From Methanobrevibacter wolinii SH (GTDB taxonomy: Archaea > Methanobacteriota > Methanobacteria > Methanobacteriales > Methanobacteriaceae): a stretch of DNA of 64,000 nucleotides. The notes under the pieces were generated by a model, which saw nothing but the letters and a program-made list of their open reading frames with translations, was not told the DNA's origin and did not search any database. Every line of letters begins with the position of its first letter. Position 1 is the stretch's first letter. The stretch lies in NCBI RefSeq assembly GCF_000621965.1, contig NZ_KK211377.1, positions 120,296 to 184,295 on the forward strand, in the 5' to 3' direction. Position numbers and translations under genes: made by a program. Shown here piece by piece: positions 19,601 to 29,741 of the stretch.

Positions 19601-21526
19601 AATGGAAATTCTCCAGGTTTTAATATTAAAATAAATGATGTTTTACCTGATGATTTGATTTATAAATCTGTTTATGTAAATAATAATTCTTGGTTTGTAA
19701 ATTATGATGCATCTAAAAAAGAAATCCTAATCAATGGTTCTTATTTAGAAAAAAATCAAAGCATCCTGGTTATTGTTTCATGTAACGTAAATCAAAATAT
19801 AAGTGATATATTAGGTAAAAATATTACTAATATTGCTAATTTAACTTATACCTCAGCTAATAATAATGAAAATAGGACTTATATAAACTCTGATAATATT
19901 ACAATCTCTATAGTTCTTGTAGAGTTAGCTATTAATAAAACTGTTATTTCACAAGGTCTTTATAATGGGGATGTTGTTTATAATATTACTATAAAAAATA
20001 ATGGTCCTAATGTTGCCCATAATGTTATTGTTAAAGATATTATTCCTGATGGTTTAATATTTAAATCAATTAATACGGATTATTCCATTGATGGAAATAT
20101 TATTAAATGGTTAGTTAATTCATTACATTCTGGTGAATCTTTAAGTTTCATTCTTAATGCTAAAATTAACAGAACTGGAAACATAACAAATATTGTTAAT
20201 GTTTCTGCTGATGAAAATGAAACTAATTTAACAAATAATGTTAATAATGTAACTATAGAGGTTCCCAACACTGTAGATTTATCTGTTGTTAAGTCTTCTA
20301 ATGTAAGTAGTGTTAATTATGGGGATTATATTAGTTATAATATTATTGTATTTAATAATGGTCCGGATCTTGCTACTTGTGTTAATGTAACTGATGTTTT
20401 ACCTAATGGTTTTGTATTTGCATCATCTAATGCTAGTAAAGGTAATTATAATCCAGTTACTGGTTTATGGATTATTGGTGATTTATCTTCAGGGGATAAA
20501 GTTGCTTTAACCATTATTGTTAAAGCTAATTGTACTGGTAATGTTACTAATTTTGTTAATGTTGCTTCTAATGAGTTGGATTGGAATTTATCTAACAATA
20601 AAGATAATGTAACCGTTGAAATTCTTGAATCAGTTGATTTAATTGTTAACAAAACTATTATTGATTCATTTAATAATACAATTATTTACCAAGTAACAGT
20701 TAAAAACGATGGACCTATTAATGCTACTCGTGTTAATGTAACTGATATTGTATTATCTAAAAATCTTATTTATGTATCATCTAATGCTACAAAAGGTTAT
20801 TATGATAATAATACGGGTATTTGGGATATTGGTGATTTAGAGTCTGGAGAAGCTGAAAATATTATTATTGTTTTTAATATGGCTATGAATGGAACTATCA
20901 TAAACTTTGTTAATGTAAGTGGTAATGAATTTGATAGGAATATTTCTAATAATAAAGATAATGTAAGTTATCTTCCTATTGCAGATTTAGAAGTTAAAAA
21001 ATTCTCTAATATCAAAATTATTAATATTGGGGATAAAATGGTCTATACAATTGTTGTTATTAACCATGGTCCTAACACTGCAATAAATGCATGTGCAGTT
21101 GATAGCTTGTCTAACAAACTTAAATTTATTAATTTTACTGCAACGAAAGGTATATATGATTTTAATACTGGCTATTGGTATATTGGTAATTTAAGTTCTA
21201 ATGATATAGTAGTTTTAAATATAACCTGTATTGCAGAGAAATCTGGAATTATTGATAATGTGGTTATTCTTAGTTCTAATACTACTGATAATAATATGGG
21301 TAATAATATTGCAGATTGTAATGTCACTGTTAACGATAAAATAAATCCTAATGGAAATTATTCTAAAAACATTTCACATATCAGTCAATATTCTAAAAAC
21401 ATTTCACATATTAGTCAGAATTCAAATTTAATTTTTGTACAGAAAACAGGAAATCCTTTAATTGTATTGATTTTATCCTTAATTTGTTTATTTGGTTTAG
21501 GATTTAATTTAAAACGTAAAAAATAG
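13682..21526 (+). CDS. Giant adhesin-like surface protein with DUF11-type repeats
   Basis: About 2,614 aa, very rich in Asn, Ser and Thr with many N-glycosylation sequons. A signal peptide (KKIFIFFMMSILIFIFCG, cleavage after VYA) is followed by a Ser/Asn-rich spacer to about residue 105. The central part alternates two Ig-like modules of about 145-150 aa: type A (INKxFNxT, about 16000, 16890, 17800, 18675, 19505) and type B (NPTIxKTVINS, about 16440, 17340, 18225, 19110). Four about 118-aa DUF11 modules follow (about 19920, 20276, 20632, 20984), then a short duplicated YSKNISHISQ, the motif KTGNP and a hydrophobic anchor ending LKRKK. The ATG at 13682 is preferred over the GTG at 13673, which is part of the ribosome site. 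Such proteins mediate surface contact in Methanobacteriales; the ligand is unknown. Confidence 0.88.
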   Translation: MKNSKKIFIFFMMSILIFIFCGNVYAAELANDSSSLSNEDSIIVNCETSITNYNDNLINSSSNSNNHSNYLSNESSKDSNISSNFVGSAQENEISSKNSSANPSLIFINTSNGSYYPFVNETLNFALLFNNTGSQTGFQPVIRLILPLGCDEILSAEYLGFPLEHIKVGVFSAMNNYTLKDPYSRLDVVGAENSTFYVFKLPFGSYTNNQPAMTVNFTALLNGTNVFDTLKLYATAEFIYGNDPLDNPDVDPQIVGNTVSADVKPVIVKLYKDSSLYEDETVTGPNFPFKYYVSINVANNVTIENLTIKDDIPSVLMFINNSKYPISLYYGNGTLIDPSLYTIEVIPNGNTTGGKIIVKLSNLTGTGYGDKDLLLSYWVYAPKYDNSTGELKEILTKDKTSLLVTNNVNITYVYDNNTFNQSDYDNVILKVMAIQKYSSSYEVKPNENVTYIIDFQLSDYFALNDFDVYDTVGYEWGNAQVINLNSIKLIIKNQTYYLNSSYYDFIPNEKTHDIIIIHVSKFLKDNNLSGCIGGYYNESSNGNPLEGSLSMTFRINDHYSNNKTLVARDYVKNIVFGNGTLLNTNIAINDSSYKEIKILPMQFSKGIYAVDGVVINNNNTVNVRPGQNVTFILTLDVPFGNVNNLTVVDYFPIPFFNLENFNTTMVGIGTIPTANHWTFTNDTYFCKYLNGSFAYPIVSINAAENTFTACSPGTIYNPLSSNDVAKILITVMATDEPMGDLLNLLNFAQLSYDNSLNVIYSNEVFINLITNEPNLIINKTVDNITVENNTILCYNITVKNIGHSTAYNITVKDDFIDLYKDLIRNGNVVNITACYGNGTKLDINANDLFGDGFKLSKLGYTNVSNNFTISYYVKFNENPNLGQDITNTANITSFYARDNATNFVNSGNQFEYSANASVKAKDLNFSKIYVGSNIIGKDGVTIGENCTFNLTINFPDLIAKNLTINDTVYGLKYLGYNIVNENSVDYDMTINGSNTGIKSDIVIDIHKIIPTSSDDNLTIQLYFTPFDNESSIPLNNLNKTIVNTAVLTYRVNNKTVNIYKSDKLNVYQPKNLINKSFNITEVEGGDAVECVITVFNNGTSISYNTTIIDDLNELINRFIKDNSRDNIEFYLNGIPITENMTWIGNIAVFNLGNLTIGQKVNISFRFSIKKDVIINDTKYVNFANLTYYSMPDNTTNETRTYSSVNGASFYSNATIALINPTIEKILVDSLINGTHYNEYNEASIGEHVLYNIKVHLSNGTYNSITIVDNLPEGFEYIDGSAIFANGTPITDYGNISVNHDENNLKRYITLNFDNLLAQDVIRNNHGNFTINITVLVLNSSSNTMGVSKINNASLNWNNNGSASAKSNLVTIVEPILKINKKFNETNIEGNDNISFNISVGNKGNTPLFNITAIDNITKLTSDIASKDSITYDILLGDIDNVNVSIDYSTGLITIKVKQLNKNQNIVVRFYFKVKDDVLIGNSYLNIVNASGISVPTGEEFRIYSSSANDTIYTKNPTINKTVINSTVLNGKDNITIGENITYCIGANLATGEYNTIIINDTLPNGLRYVNGSVAIYKGETGDVLLNSDEYEVIVENNSIIIKFTNPSTTTKDLIDYYNSKFRVYLNATLLNISSNSANQSKINKAELTWNNLTTKANCIVNVVEPNIIISKNFNKTNNVQGNDSIKIISVVKNNGDSPLFNITVVDNLTELLNRFIENNDRSKIIIKINNQEVNNSVIWNGGVVNVLINQLNVGETANITYEFTLKNSTLINNIPYINNINVTAYSVPVENKEARVYFANSTAKFNLAKPSIDKTVINSSIDNGLNNVTIGEIITYGLNITLPIGNYTNMVINDVLPEGFKFINSSSIGGVTVNVNNGRFINIVVDSFNSNIYDNNLLIKINVLVLNNSSNIEGMVKVNNVNLTLNGDLISNSSVGVRIVEPDISINKTISGHNNDTKYNVNETVEYSIIIKNNGNSPGFNIKINDVLPDDLIYKSVYVNNNSWFVNYDASKKEILINGSYLEKNQSILVIVSCNVNQNISDILGKNITNIANLTYTSANNNENRTYINSDNITISIVLVELAINKTVISQGLYNGDVVYNITIKNNGPNVAHNVIVKDIIPDGLIFKSINTDYSIDGNIIKWLVNSLHSGESLSFILNAKINRTGNITNIVNVSADENETNLTNNVNNVTIEVPNTVDLSVVKSSNVSSVNYGDYISYNIIVFNNGPDLATCVNVTDVLPNGFVFASSNASKGNYNPVTGLWIIGDLSSGDKVALTIIVKANCTGNVTNFVNVASNELDWNLSNNKDNVTVEILESVDLIVNKTIIDSFNNTIIYQVTVKNDGPINATRVNVTDIVLSKNLIYVSSNATKGYYDNNTGIWDIGDLESGEAENIIIVFNMAMNGTIINFVNVSGNEFDRNISNNKDNVSYLPIADLEVKKFSNIKIINIGDKMVYTIVVINHGPNTAINACAVDSLSNKLKFINFTATKGIYDFNTGYWYIGNLSSNDIVVLNITCIAEKSGIIDNVVILSSNTTDNNMGNNIADCNVTVNDKINPNGNYSKNISHISQYSKNISHISQNSNLIFVQKTGNPLIVLILSLICLFGLGFNLKRKK
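21357..21420 (+). repeat. Short tandem duplication in the adhesin C-terminus
   Basis: The codons for YSKNISHISQ are duplicated almost exactly (TATTCTAAAAACATTTCACA occurs twice, 30 bp apart), followed by a third partial NS. It lies just before the KTGNP and anchor helix and probably works as an extendable linker; replication slippage would vary its copy number. Confidence 0.7.
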
Positions 21527-21737
21527 ATTCAATATCATTTATATGGTATATAAGTTTTTTATTATAATACAATTAAATTTTCTTTTCTTTTTTTTTTAAA
21601 AGTAGATTTTAATTTTTGCATGATTGTTTTTTTTTTTTAATTTTTAAAATTATTAAATTTTTTACCCAATATTTTCGTTCATTTAATTTAATAATTGTTT
21701 ATTTTAATTAAATAAAAATATAAAAGTATGAATTTAT

Positions 21738-22868
21738 TTATTCATACATGTCTTTTACTTCATTTTCTATTTTTTTCTTTGATTGTTTTAGTGCATACTG
21801 TACATCTAACATGTCGATTTCATCTTTTTCTTCAGATAGTGCATGGTGTAATGAAGTTTTGAGGATTTTTTGTTTTAAATCTCTTCCAGACATCCCCTTT
21901 GTTAATTTAACTATTTTTCTGATGTCAATATTGGCTTTAATTGGCATGCTTTTAATATTTTTTTCAATAATTTCTTTTCTTTCTTTATCTGCAGGTAATT
22001 TAAATTCAATTTCTTCTTCAAATCTACTTCTTACTGCAAGATCTAAGAAATTAATATTGTTTGTAGCACCAATAGTTATTACTCCAGTATTTGGATTTAT
22101 ACCATCAAGTTCAGTTAATAATGAGTTGACAATTTCGGAAACATCTCCTCTTAATGATTGGAATTGTCTATGTAATGCTATAGCATCAATTTCATCAATA
22201 AATATTATTGAAGGTGCATTTTTACTAGCATTTTCATATAATTCATGTATTTGACGTGCACCATCACCTACATGATCTCCTATTAAACTTGTTGCTTTAA
22301 CTAAATATAATGGAACATTAAGATTATTTGCCAATGCTTTAACAAGCATTGTTTTACCAGTACCTGGAAGTCCATAGAATAATATATTTTGCGGAGCCCA
22401 TTGTCCAAATTTTTCAGGTGATTTTACATATCTTTCTACAATTTTTATTTTATTTTTAGCATTTTCTTGACCAATAATGTCTTCAAATTTAATATTAAAT
22501 TTTTCAGGTTCTGCTTTTTTAGAAATTGTATTTAATGTATTGTCTACTGTAATTTTTGTATCATTTGTAAGTATTGAATTATTAGGTTCTACTTGTGAAA
22601 TTTTAAATGCATAATCTGGAATCATTTTTTGATCAAATAGATATGAATCTGTTTTAAGTTCTAGACCTAACCATTGTTCTTTCGCATATTCTTCAAATAA
22701 TTTTTCATCTGAGATTTCTAATGGGATATTCTCTATCAAACTAAATTTAAAAGGATAACCTACAGGTTCTAATTTTAGTTTTTTAGCTGGAATTTCATCA
22801 ATTGTAGGATTGGGTATTATCTTGGAATTTTTGATTTTAATTTCTTGATTCTTATTGTTTGATTTCAA
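21738..22868 (-). CDS. AAA-family ATPase (single AAA domain)
   Basis: A 376-aa protein. The N-terminal about 125 residues are charged and unrecognised; the rest is one AAA module with Walker A GLPGTGKT, Walker B IIFIDEIDAIA, a sensor-1 ATNNINFLDL and the arginine-finger region VRSRFEEEIEF, closest to Cdc48/PAN/katanin-like ATPases. No protease domain or membrane segment is present, so it is not FtsH. The start is TTG, 6 bp after AGGTG on the minus strand. It converges with the adhesin gene. A role in protein unfolding or remodelling is likely by family; the substrate is unknown. Confidence 0.8.
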   Translation of the reverse strand: MKSNNKNQEIKIKNSKIIPNPTIDEIPAKKLKLEPVGYPFKFSLIENIPLEISDEKLFEEYAKEQWLGLELKTDSYLFDQKMIPDYAFKISQVEPNNSILTNDTKITVDNTLNTISKKAEPEKFNIKFEDIIGQENAKNKIKIVERYVKSPEKFGQWAPQNILFYGLPGTGKTMLVKALANNLNVPLYLVKATSLIGDHVGDGARQIHELYENASKNAPSIIFIDEIDAIALHRQFQSLRGDVSEIVNSLLTELDGINPNTGVITIGATNNINFLDLAVRSRFEEEIEFKLPADKERKEIIEKNIKSMPIKANIDIRKIVKLTKGMSGRDLKQKILKTSLHHALSEEKDEIDMLDVQYALKQSKKKIENEVKDMYE

Positions 22869-23060
22869 ATAGACACCTACTATTGGGTTTTAATTAATTT
22901 TATTAATGGATTATATAAATTAATTTAAAATTATTGTAAAAATTATAATTTATATTTTCTATTTATTAATCTTACTATTTTTTAGATTTTTTAATTTTTA
23001 ATATAAACTTAGTAGTAAATTAAAAAATAGTTTTTTTATTGTAAAATTTATAAATTAATT

Positions 23061-23155
23061 TTTGTTTAAAAATAGTATTTTTTGGGGTTTTTTTATTTAG
23101 GGTATTTTTTTGTTTAAAAATAGTATTTTTTGGGGTTTTTTATTTAAGGTGTTTT
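23061..23155. repeat. Two-copy tandem repeat, 48-bp period
   Basis: GTTTAAAAATAGTATTTTTT followed by GGGGTTTTTTTATTTAGGGT occurs at 23064 and again at 23112 with only small changes. It lies in the 399-bp spacer (22869-23267) between the histone gene and the AAA ATPase gene, both read on the minus strand. No coding potential. Confidence 0.75.
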
Positions 23156-23232
23156 TGATATTTAGTATTTTAAATTTTGTAAATACTTTAATTAAAAATG
23201 AATTATTATTATTAAAAGTTTAAAATTGTAAA

Positions 23233-23258
23233 GTTAATTCTAGAATTCTAGAATTAAC
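23233..23258. terminator. Perfect 26-bp palindrome just after the histone gene
   Basis: The sequence runs GTTAATTCTAGAA / TTCTAGAATTAAC with no mismatch, 9 bp beyond the histone stop codon in the direction of transcription, and is followed on the minus strand by T-rich DNA. A hairpin terminator or mRNA-stabilising end is the simplest reading; a protein-binding dyad is an alternative. Archaeal terminators are usually plain T-runs, so a perfect palindrome is noteworthy. Confidence 0.6.
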
Positions 23259-23267
23259 AGTTTAAAT

Positions 23268-23480
23268 TTATTCGCAAGATTTTTTTGCTAATTTAATATC
23301 TTCTGCTTTAACAGTTTTACGACCAGCATGTTTAGCATAAGCTACTGCTTGTTTAGCAAGTTCAGTTGCGCATTCTTCTAATTTTTCAGCGAGAGCTTCT
23401 TTAGCATCTTCACTAACTCTTTCTGCACCTGCATTTTTTACAATTCTTCCTACAGGAGCAAGTGGTAATTCATTTTTCAT
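23268..23480 (-). CDS. hmf: Archaeal histone (HMf family)
   Basis: A 70-aa histone-fold protein beginning with [20 protein letters not shown], then the long central helix and the final strand-helix [14 protein letters not shown]. Length and residues fit HMfA/HMfB, which form DNA-wrapping dimers and longer superhelices. RKTVKAEDI is the loop-2 DNA-binding segment. It ends in KSCE, a C-terminal cysteine not usual in HMf. The ATG follows GTGATAAA. It has its own spacers on both sides and probably its own strong promoter. Confidence 0.97.
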   Translation of the reverse strand: MKNELPLAPVGRIVKNAGAERVSEDAKEALAEKLEECATELAKQAVAYAKHAGRKTVKAEDIKLAKKSCE

Positions 23481-23743
23481 TTTTTATCACTTTTTTATTA
23501 TTTTTTAATTCTAATAATCTTAAGTTTAATTATTAGTATGTTTTAATCTTTAATTTATCTTATATAAATATTACTAATTTATTTTTTAATTTTAATTAAT
23601 TTATATTAATATTTTTTTATTTGATTTATTTACTGATTGTATTATTAAAATATTAAAACGGTTTAGCTTTTTTATCTTAATTTAGTAAAATACTAACATT
23701 TTTATTATTAAATTCTTAAAGTTTTTTGTATTTTTTAAGTATC

Positions 23744-24577
23744 TTATAATAATTTTTCATAAGTTTCTCTCATTTTTATTGCATCAATATCAAGTAAAGG
23801 AGTTTCACAAATTATTGTAGCATTCCATCCATAATCAATTAGATTTTCAAGTAAATCTTTTATATTAGGTCCATATTCATCATTTTCTTCAAGTGTATGA
23901 TGTTTTCTTTCACCATTTTTATTATATTCTATTGTTGTAAAATGGCAATGTAATCTTTTAATATCTAAATGATTTTCTAATTTTGAGAAAATATAATTAT
24001 AATCTTCTTTTTTATTTAATTTACCATAGTTTCTTGCATGGATATGAGCAAAATCTATTGTTGGTTCAAAGTGTTCAAGGTTTTCACACATATAAATAAT
24101 TTCATCAAGATTTCCAAGTTGATTTATTTTCCCAGTTGTTTCTGGTGCAAATGTGTAATTTTTAAGACCCTCTTCTTCACATTTATTTAATAATTTTTTG
24201 TATCCTAACATAGCTTTTTCTAAGCATAATTTAGAATCTTGTTTTGAATAATATCCTGGATGGAAAACTAATCTATATGCTCCCATATATTCTCCAATTC
24301 GTCCACAATTAAATAAGCTTTCTACAGATTTATCTATTTTTTTATCTTCTTTTGAACACATGTTTATATAATATGGACAATGCATTGAGACAAGTACTTT
24401 ATTTTTATGGCTATTTTCTTTAAGTTTACTTGCACTTTCTTCTTTTATTCTTAATCCATGTGTAGATTGATATTCATATGCAAATAATTTTCTTTCATTT
24501 AAATATCCACATGCTTCATATGCTCTTCCTTTATATTCTTTCGGTTTTCCTGCAGGTCCAAATATAATTTTATCCAT
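23744..24577 (-). CDS. Endonuclease IV-like TIM-barrel protein
   Basis: A 277-aa protein of the xylose-isomerase-like/endonuclease IV superfamily. Metal-ligand positions are visible: SMHCPYYINM, LVFHPGYY, FAPETTGK, TIDFAHIHAR, LHCHFTT and ICETPLL, in the order expected for the trinuclear zinc site of AP endonuclease IV. It would cut DNA at abasic sites. Length matches Nfo. The start ATG follows GATGATTTT. It is 102 bp downstream of the GAPDH gene on the same strand. A sugar isomerase of the same fold cannot be fully excluded. Confidence 0.8.
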   Translation of the reverse strand: MDKIIFGPAGKPKEYKGRAYEACGYLNERKLFAYEYQSTHGLRIKEESASKLKENSHKNKVLVSMHCPYYINMCSKEDKKIDKSVESLFNCGRIGEYMGAYRLVFHPGYYSKQDSKLCLEKAMLGYKKLLNKCEEEGLKNYTFAPETTGKINQLGNLDEIIYMCENLEHFEPTIDFAHIHARNYGKLNKKEDYNYIFSKLENHLDIKRLHCHFTTIEYNKNGERKHHTLEENDEYGPNIKDLLENLIDYGWNATIICETPLLDIDAIKMRETYEKLL

Positions 24578-24679
24578 AAAATCATCTTCTAATTAAAAAT
24601 AAGTTATTTATTAAAAAAATAAAATTGAAATAAAAAAAGTAGTTTTTCTTGAATATATTATTCAAGATTTTAAAAATTT

Positions 24680-25693
24680 TTATAAGATACCCATTGCTTT
24701 ATTTGTTTTTGCAATAGATTTTTCATTATCTGATTCTAATTCAAGCATTGCACGGATACAATCAATGTTTTCAGGAATAACATCTGATTCTTGGTGTACT
24801 GCTTGCATGTAATATAGTTCATTATCAACTACATTGATTGATTCTTTCCATACTGGGATTTCATATAAATCATTTCTACTTCTTCCTAATTCTCTTGCAT
24901 ATTCCATTAATGTTGCAGTAGAATCAAGTCCCATACCTGCTTCTGCAAGTATAACTCTTGATCTTTTACTAAGAACATCAATAATGTCATCAGTGCTTAC
25001 ATCACTATCAAGTTCAACCATAATATTATGTACATGCATAAGTGTTGTTGGTACAAGAAGAGCCATTGTTGTAATGTCTATTCCTTTCATTACTGTTCCT
25101 ACATCTGGTCCATGGTGTGATGGTACTTTTGCAGGGTTTGGAACAATTGCATTAATTGGTCCTTTTTTAATTTCATTAGGGTCTGCACCTCTTCTTACCA
25201 TTACTGCTCTAACTTTTTTAATATCTGCAATCTGACTAATTGGGTATAAGGAACGTGTAAGTCCTGTTGTATTACAAGATACTACACGGGAGTAATCTGC
25301 ACCATAAGATTCATCATAATTTGAAAATGAGTTAAATGATCTTCCAGTTAGTGAATGGTCTTCTCCCCCTTGGTAAATTGCTTTTACTCCTGCTTTTTTA
25401 TATTTATCCATATTTTCTTTACCAAATTTACCTGGAGTACAGTCTACTACTAAGTCTGCTTCAGAAATCATATCGTCAACAGTTCCTGCAATTTCAATTC
25501 CTGCATCTTTAAATAATTGTTCTCTTTCTGGTATAGCGATGTATAATGGATAACCTTTTTCAACAGCAACTTTTGCTTCAAAATCAGGTTTTGTTTTACA
25601 CACACCAACTATTTTCATATCATCTTGTGCTGAAACTGCATCAGCAACCCTTTTACCAATTGTTCCAATTCCATTTACAGCTATAGATTTCAT
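24680..25693 (-). CDS. gap: Glyceraldehyde-3-phosphate dehydrogenase, archaeal class II
   Basis: A 337-aa NAD(P)-dependent GAPDH. The Rossmann motif [15 protein letters not shown] is at the N-terminus, and the catalytic cysteine is C140 in [14 protein letters not shown]. The segment [17 protein letters not shown] is typical of the archaeal enzyme. In methanogens it works mainly in gluconeogenesis from pyruvate, which fits the pyruvate ferredoxin oxidoreductase operon in this window. AAAGGAAAG precedes the ATG. Confidence 0.97.
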   Translation of the reverse strand: MKSIAVNGIGTIGKRVADAVSAQDDMKIVGVCKTKPDFEAKVAVEKGYPLYIAIPEREQLFKDAGIEIAGTVDDMISEADLVVDCTPGKFGKENMDKYKKAGVKAIYQGGEDHSLTGRSFNSFSNYDESYGADYSRVVSCNTTGLTRSLYPISQIADIKKVRAVMVRRGADPNEIKKGPINAIVPNPAKVPSHHGPDVGTVMKGIDITTMALLVPTTLMHVHNIMVELDSDVSTDDIIDVLSKRSRVILAEAGMGLDSTATLMEYARELGRSRNDLYEIPVWKESINVVDNELYYMQAVHQESDVIPENIDCIRAMLELESDNEKSIAKTNKAMGIL

Positions 25694-26061
25694 TTTATTT
25701 CTTTCCTTTATATTAATCTAAAATTTAAATTATTCTTAATCTTATATTTATTTTATCTAAATATTTATTAAAGTATTTTTTGATTTTAGATTACACTTAA
25801 AATAATTATTTTAATTGTTTTTCATTGATTCTTGAAATTTTTAATTAAATAGTGTTTATTTTATTATATTTAACATATTTAAATGTTGAATATGCTTATT
25901 ACATTTTTTTTAAATTAATTTTTTATATTATTTGAAAAATAATTATTTTGAAAAAAATAGTTTATAGTTTTTATTTAATATCTTAATTTTTTAGTTTTTT
26001 TAAATAAAGTTAATAAATCCATAATAAAAATATTATGGATTTTATTTTTTAGAAGCAAAAT
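25694..26061. other. 368-bp AT-rich spacer
   Basis: Promoter region of gap (minus strand) and downstream region of top6A. ATAATATTTTTATTATGGAT just after the top6A stop (around 26021-26040) can pair with CCATAATAAAAATATTAT and may form a hairpin at the top6A transcript end. AACATATTTAAATGTT near 25870 is a small dyad. No gene is visible. Confidence 0.4.
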
Positions 26062-27162
<1,101 letters not shown>

Positions 27163-27164
27163 GT

Positions 27165-28979
27165 TTAGTCATCCCCATTTTTATTTTTTTCAGCTTTTGC
27201 TGCTTCTTTAGCTGCTTTTCTTGCTGCTCTTTCTGCTTCTTTAGCTGCTTCTTTCTCTTGCATTATTTTTTCATTAATGAGATCATCTTCAGAAACGGTG
27301 TAATTCTGCTTTTTATTATTTGTAATATTTGAGTTTTCCTCATTTACTGCATATCCGTTTTCATCAAGTTCTTCCATTAAGATTGCTTCTTCTTCCTCTT
27401 CTTCTTCATCTTCTTCAGGTTTTTCACCAAGTAATTCCGCAAGTCCTCTTCTAGTTACTTTAGATAATACTTTAGTATAATTTGGTACTGCTACTTCTCC
27501 AAGTTTTGCAGATTCTTCAATAATTACTGGTACTATTTCTTCAAAGATTTTAGAACGCATTACTTTTTCTTTTTCTGTTTTTTTATGTTTTAAGTGTTTT
27601 TGTAATTTACGAGCAAGGGTCATTGTGGCTTGTCTTACTTCATGTAAAATTTCAGGTTCTGGTGCAATACTTTGTTTTCCAGTTGATAAATATGGAATTT
27701 GGGTAGAAATCATATTTACAAATACTGTAATTGGTGAGTTTTCGAAATCTTTAATTCCGTAACGTTTCCAATCAATACTCTTGAGTGCTTCAGTAATTGC
27801 ACAGCTTCCTTGATCAAAAGTTAAAGGTACTCTATTTGCAAATCTCATAATTTCGGATTTTCTTTGGTCGTTAATTAAACGTCCTGCTTCTCCACCATAT
27901 GCAATACCTGCTTCAATAATGAATGCTACACCACCTTTATATGTAACAGGTTTTCTAGTAATGGTTTCTACAAATTCTGGTTTAAGGATTTGTTTAATAC
28001 CCTTTTCAATTTGTTCACTTCCAATTGGTATAAGTCCATTTGTTGGAGGAGCCATAAATTTCATTTTATCGAAGCATTTAACAATTGCTTCAGCTTCTTC
28101 CCATTTCATATCTTTAGGACGTTTTTTCATATCAATTCCAGTAGCTTCTGCAATTTCATTAACTTTTTTACTGGACATCCTAGATAGGTTACTTGTAAGC
28201 ATACTTTTAAAGTTTCTTTTATCTGTATGTTTTGCCATGAAATGGATATCATCTGCAGTAACTCCTTTTGGGTGAGGTAATACTTCTTTTGGAAGTACTG
28301 GAATAACATCTGCTGCTCTTTTGAATATGTATTTATGTCCAGTTGGATCTCTAAATGTTATTTTAGCATGTGGATTAGCAATCATGGTTCTTCTGATATA
28401 TTCAAAAGCACCTTGTTCTGCCATGGAATATGCAACATCTTTAAACTGAAGTTCAATACATACACCAGTATGATCTACATCAACTTCTTCTCTTTCCATT
28501 AATAGACCAACATTTTTCTTAACATCCATTTTAAATTTAAGTTTTACTCCTTTTAGCTCTCCATTTTCCATGTAACCAGAAATTACTCTTGCAGGTTTAC
28601 CGGTAGTCATCTGTGATAAAAGTACACAACCACTACAACCTAAACCTTGTTGTCCTCTGGATTGGATATTTCTAAATTTAGAACCAGCAAACATAGTACA
28701 ATATACTTTTAAAATATAATCTTCAGGAATACCTGGACCATTATCTGCATGTCTTAAAATGTAATGTTCTTTAGATACTTTTCTTAAGTCAATTTTAATT
28801 TCAGGTAATATTCCTGCTTCTTCTGCTGCGTCAAAACTGTTAGTAATTAATTCGTGAAATACAATAGTTAAAGATCTTATTTTTCCAGAGAATCCTAACA
28901 TCTGTTTATTTTTTCTAAAAAATTCAGATGGAGTTAATTCTTGGAAATTTGTAAAGAGCTCTGATGCTTGTTGTGACAA
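27165..28979 (-). CDS. top6B: DNA topoisomerase VI subunit B
   Basis: A 604-aa GHKL ATPase subunit. The N-terminal Bergerat fold shows [14 protein letters not shown], the DNGPGI box and GQQGLGCSG; the helix-two-turn-helix and transducer domains follow to about residue 515. Beyond that is an extra tail: an acidic run (seven consecutive Glu within [10 protein letters not shown]), a linker, and an Ala/Lys/Glu-rich predicted coiled coil ending NKNGDD. The tail is low-complexity and lengthens the protein compared with crenarchaeal Top6B. AGGAGGTAT lies directly before the ATG. First gene of the top6B-top6A operon. Confidence 0.97.
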   Translation of the reverse strand: MSQQASELFTNFQELTPSEFFRKNKQMLGFSGKIRSLTIVFHELITNSFDAAEEAGILPEIKIDLRKVSKEHYILRHADNGPGIPEDYILKVYCTMFAGSKFRNIQSRGQQGLGCSGCVLLSQMTTGKPARVISGYMENGELKGVKLKFKMDVKKNVGLLMEREEVDVDHTGVCIELQFKDVAYSMAEQGAFEYIRRTMIANPHAKITFRDPTGHKYIFKRAADVIPVLPKEVLPHPKGVTADDIHFMAKHTDKRNFKSMLTSNLSRMSSKKVNEIAEATGIDMKKRPKDMKWEEAEAIVKCFDKMKFMAPPTNGLIPIGSEQIEKGIKQILKPEFVETITRKPVTYKGGVAFIIEAGIAYGGEAGRLINDQRKSEIMRFANRVPLTFDQGSCAITEALKSIDWKRYGIKDFENSPITVFVNMISTQIPYLSTGKQSIAPEPEILHEVRQATMTLARKLQKHLKHKKTEKEKVMRSKIFEEIVPVIIEESAKLGEVAVPNYTKVLSKVTRRGLAELLGEKPEEDEEEEEEEAILMEELDENGYAVNEENSNITNNKKQNYTVSEDDLINEKIMQEKEAAKEAERAARKAAKEAAKAEKNKNGDD

Positions 28980-29741
28980 AATATACCTCCTAAATAAGTA
29001 TTGATTTTATAAAATAGTTTTTTTATAATTTTTAGATTAAATTAACATGTTAATGCTAAAAATTAAAAATTTATTATAAAAAATCTAAAGCAATAATGAT
29101 TTTAAAAAAATTATAAATATATTAAAAATAATTTTCTATATAAAATAGTAAAAAATACATCATTATTAATGCTTATATGTATATATATTGATTTTTATAT
29201 ATAATGTTTTCTTATTATTTTTTATAATATTTAATCTTAATAAAATTAAAATAATTAATCTTTAATATACTACTAATTTAATTACTTTACTAGATTTTTT
29301 ATATATAAATTATATTGATTAAGTAGGGGTCTTAATTTTTTTAATTGTTTTTTTATAATTATATTATATTTTATAATTTATTTAAAAAAAATATCTAAGA
29401 GCATTTGAAAAGTATTTTTATTAGTTTGAATTAGATTCTCTAATAAAAATTAAGAAGTATCTTTATTGAAATTTTTATTATTAAAAATAGATTTTGTTTA
29501 AAATTTTAATTTTAAATTTTATTTGTTTTTAATTATTAAATTCCTTATTAATTTTGGAATTTGAAAAACCTAAAATTATTTAAAATAAGTTTATTATAAC
29601 TATTTTTTATTAAATTTTATTAAAATCAGTATATTATTAAGTTTTTAAATTATTAGATTATTAAAATATATTTAAAAAAATACTTTTATAAAATTAGTTA
29701 TTTTGAATTTGAAAATATAATAATTGGATTAATTATTATAT
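28980..29741. other. 762-bp noncoding spacer, longest in the window
   Basis: Lies between the start of top6B and the end of the KH-domain gene, both minus strand. It is extremely AT-rich with TATA-like stretches (29175-29215) that could form the top6 promoter. GATTAAGTAGGGGTCTTAAT at 29317-29336 is the only GC-bearing patch. There is no tRNA, GC-rich RNA or reading frame that I can support; its length remains unexplained. Confidence 0.45.

Noticed and set aside
21738..22868. FtsH protease or proteasome-activating nucleotidase for the AAA protein
   Set aside because: No membrane segment or metalloprotease domain, and no coiled coil plus OB domain as in PAN; only a single AAA module is certain.
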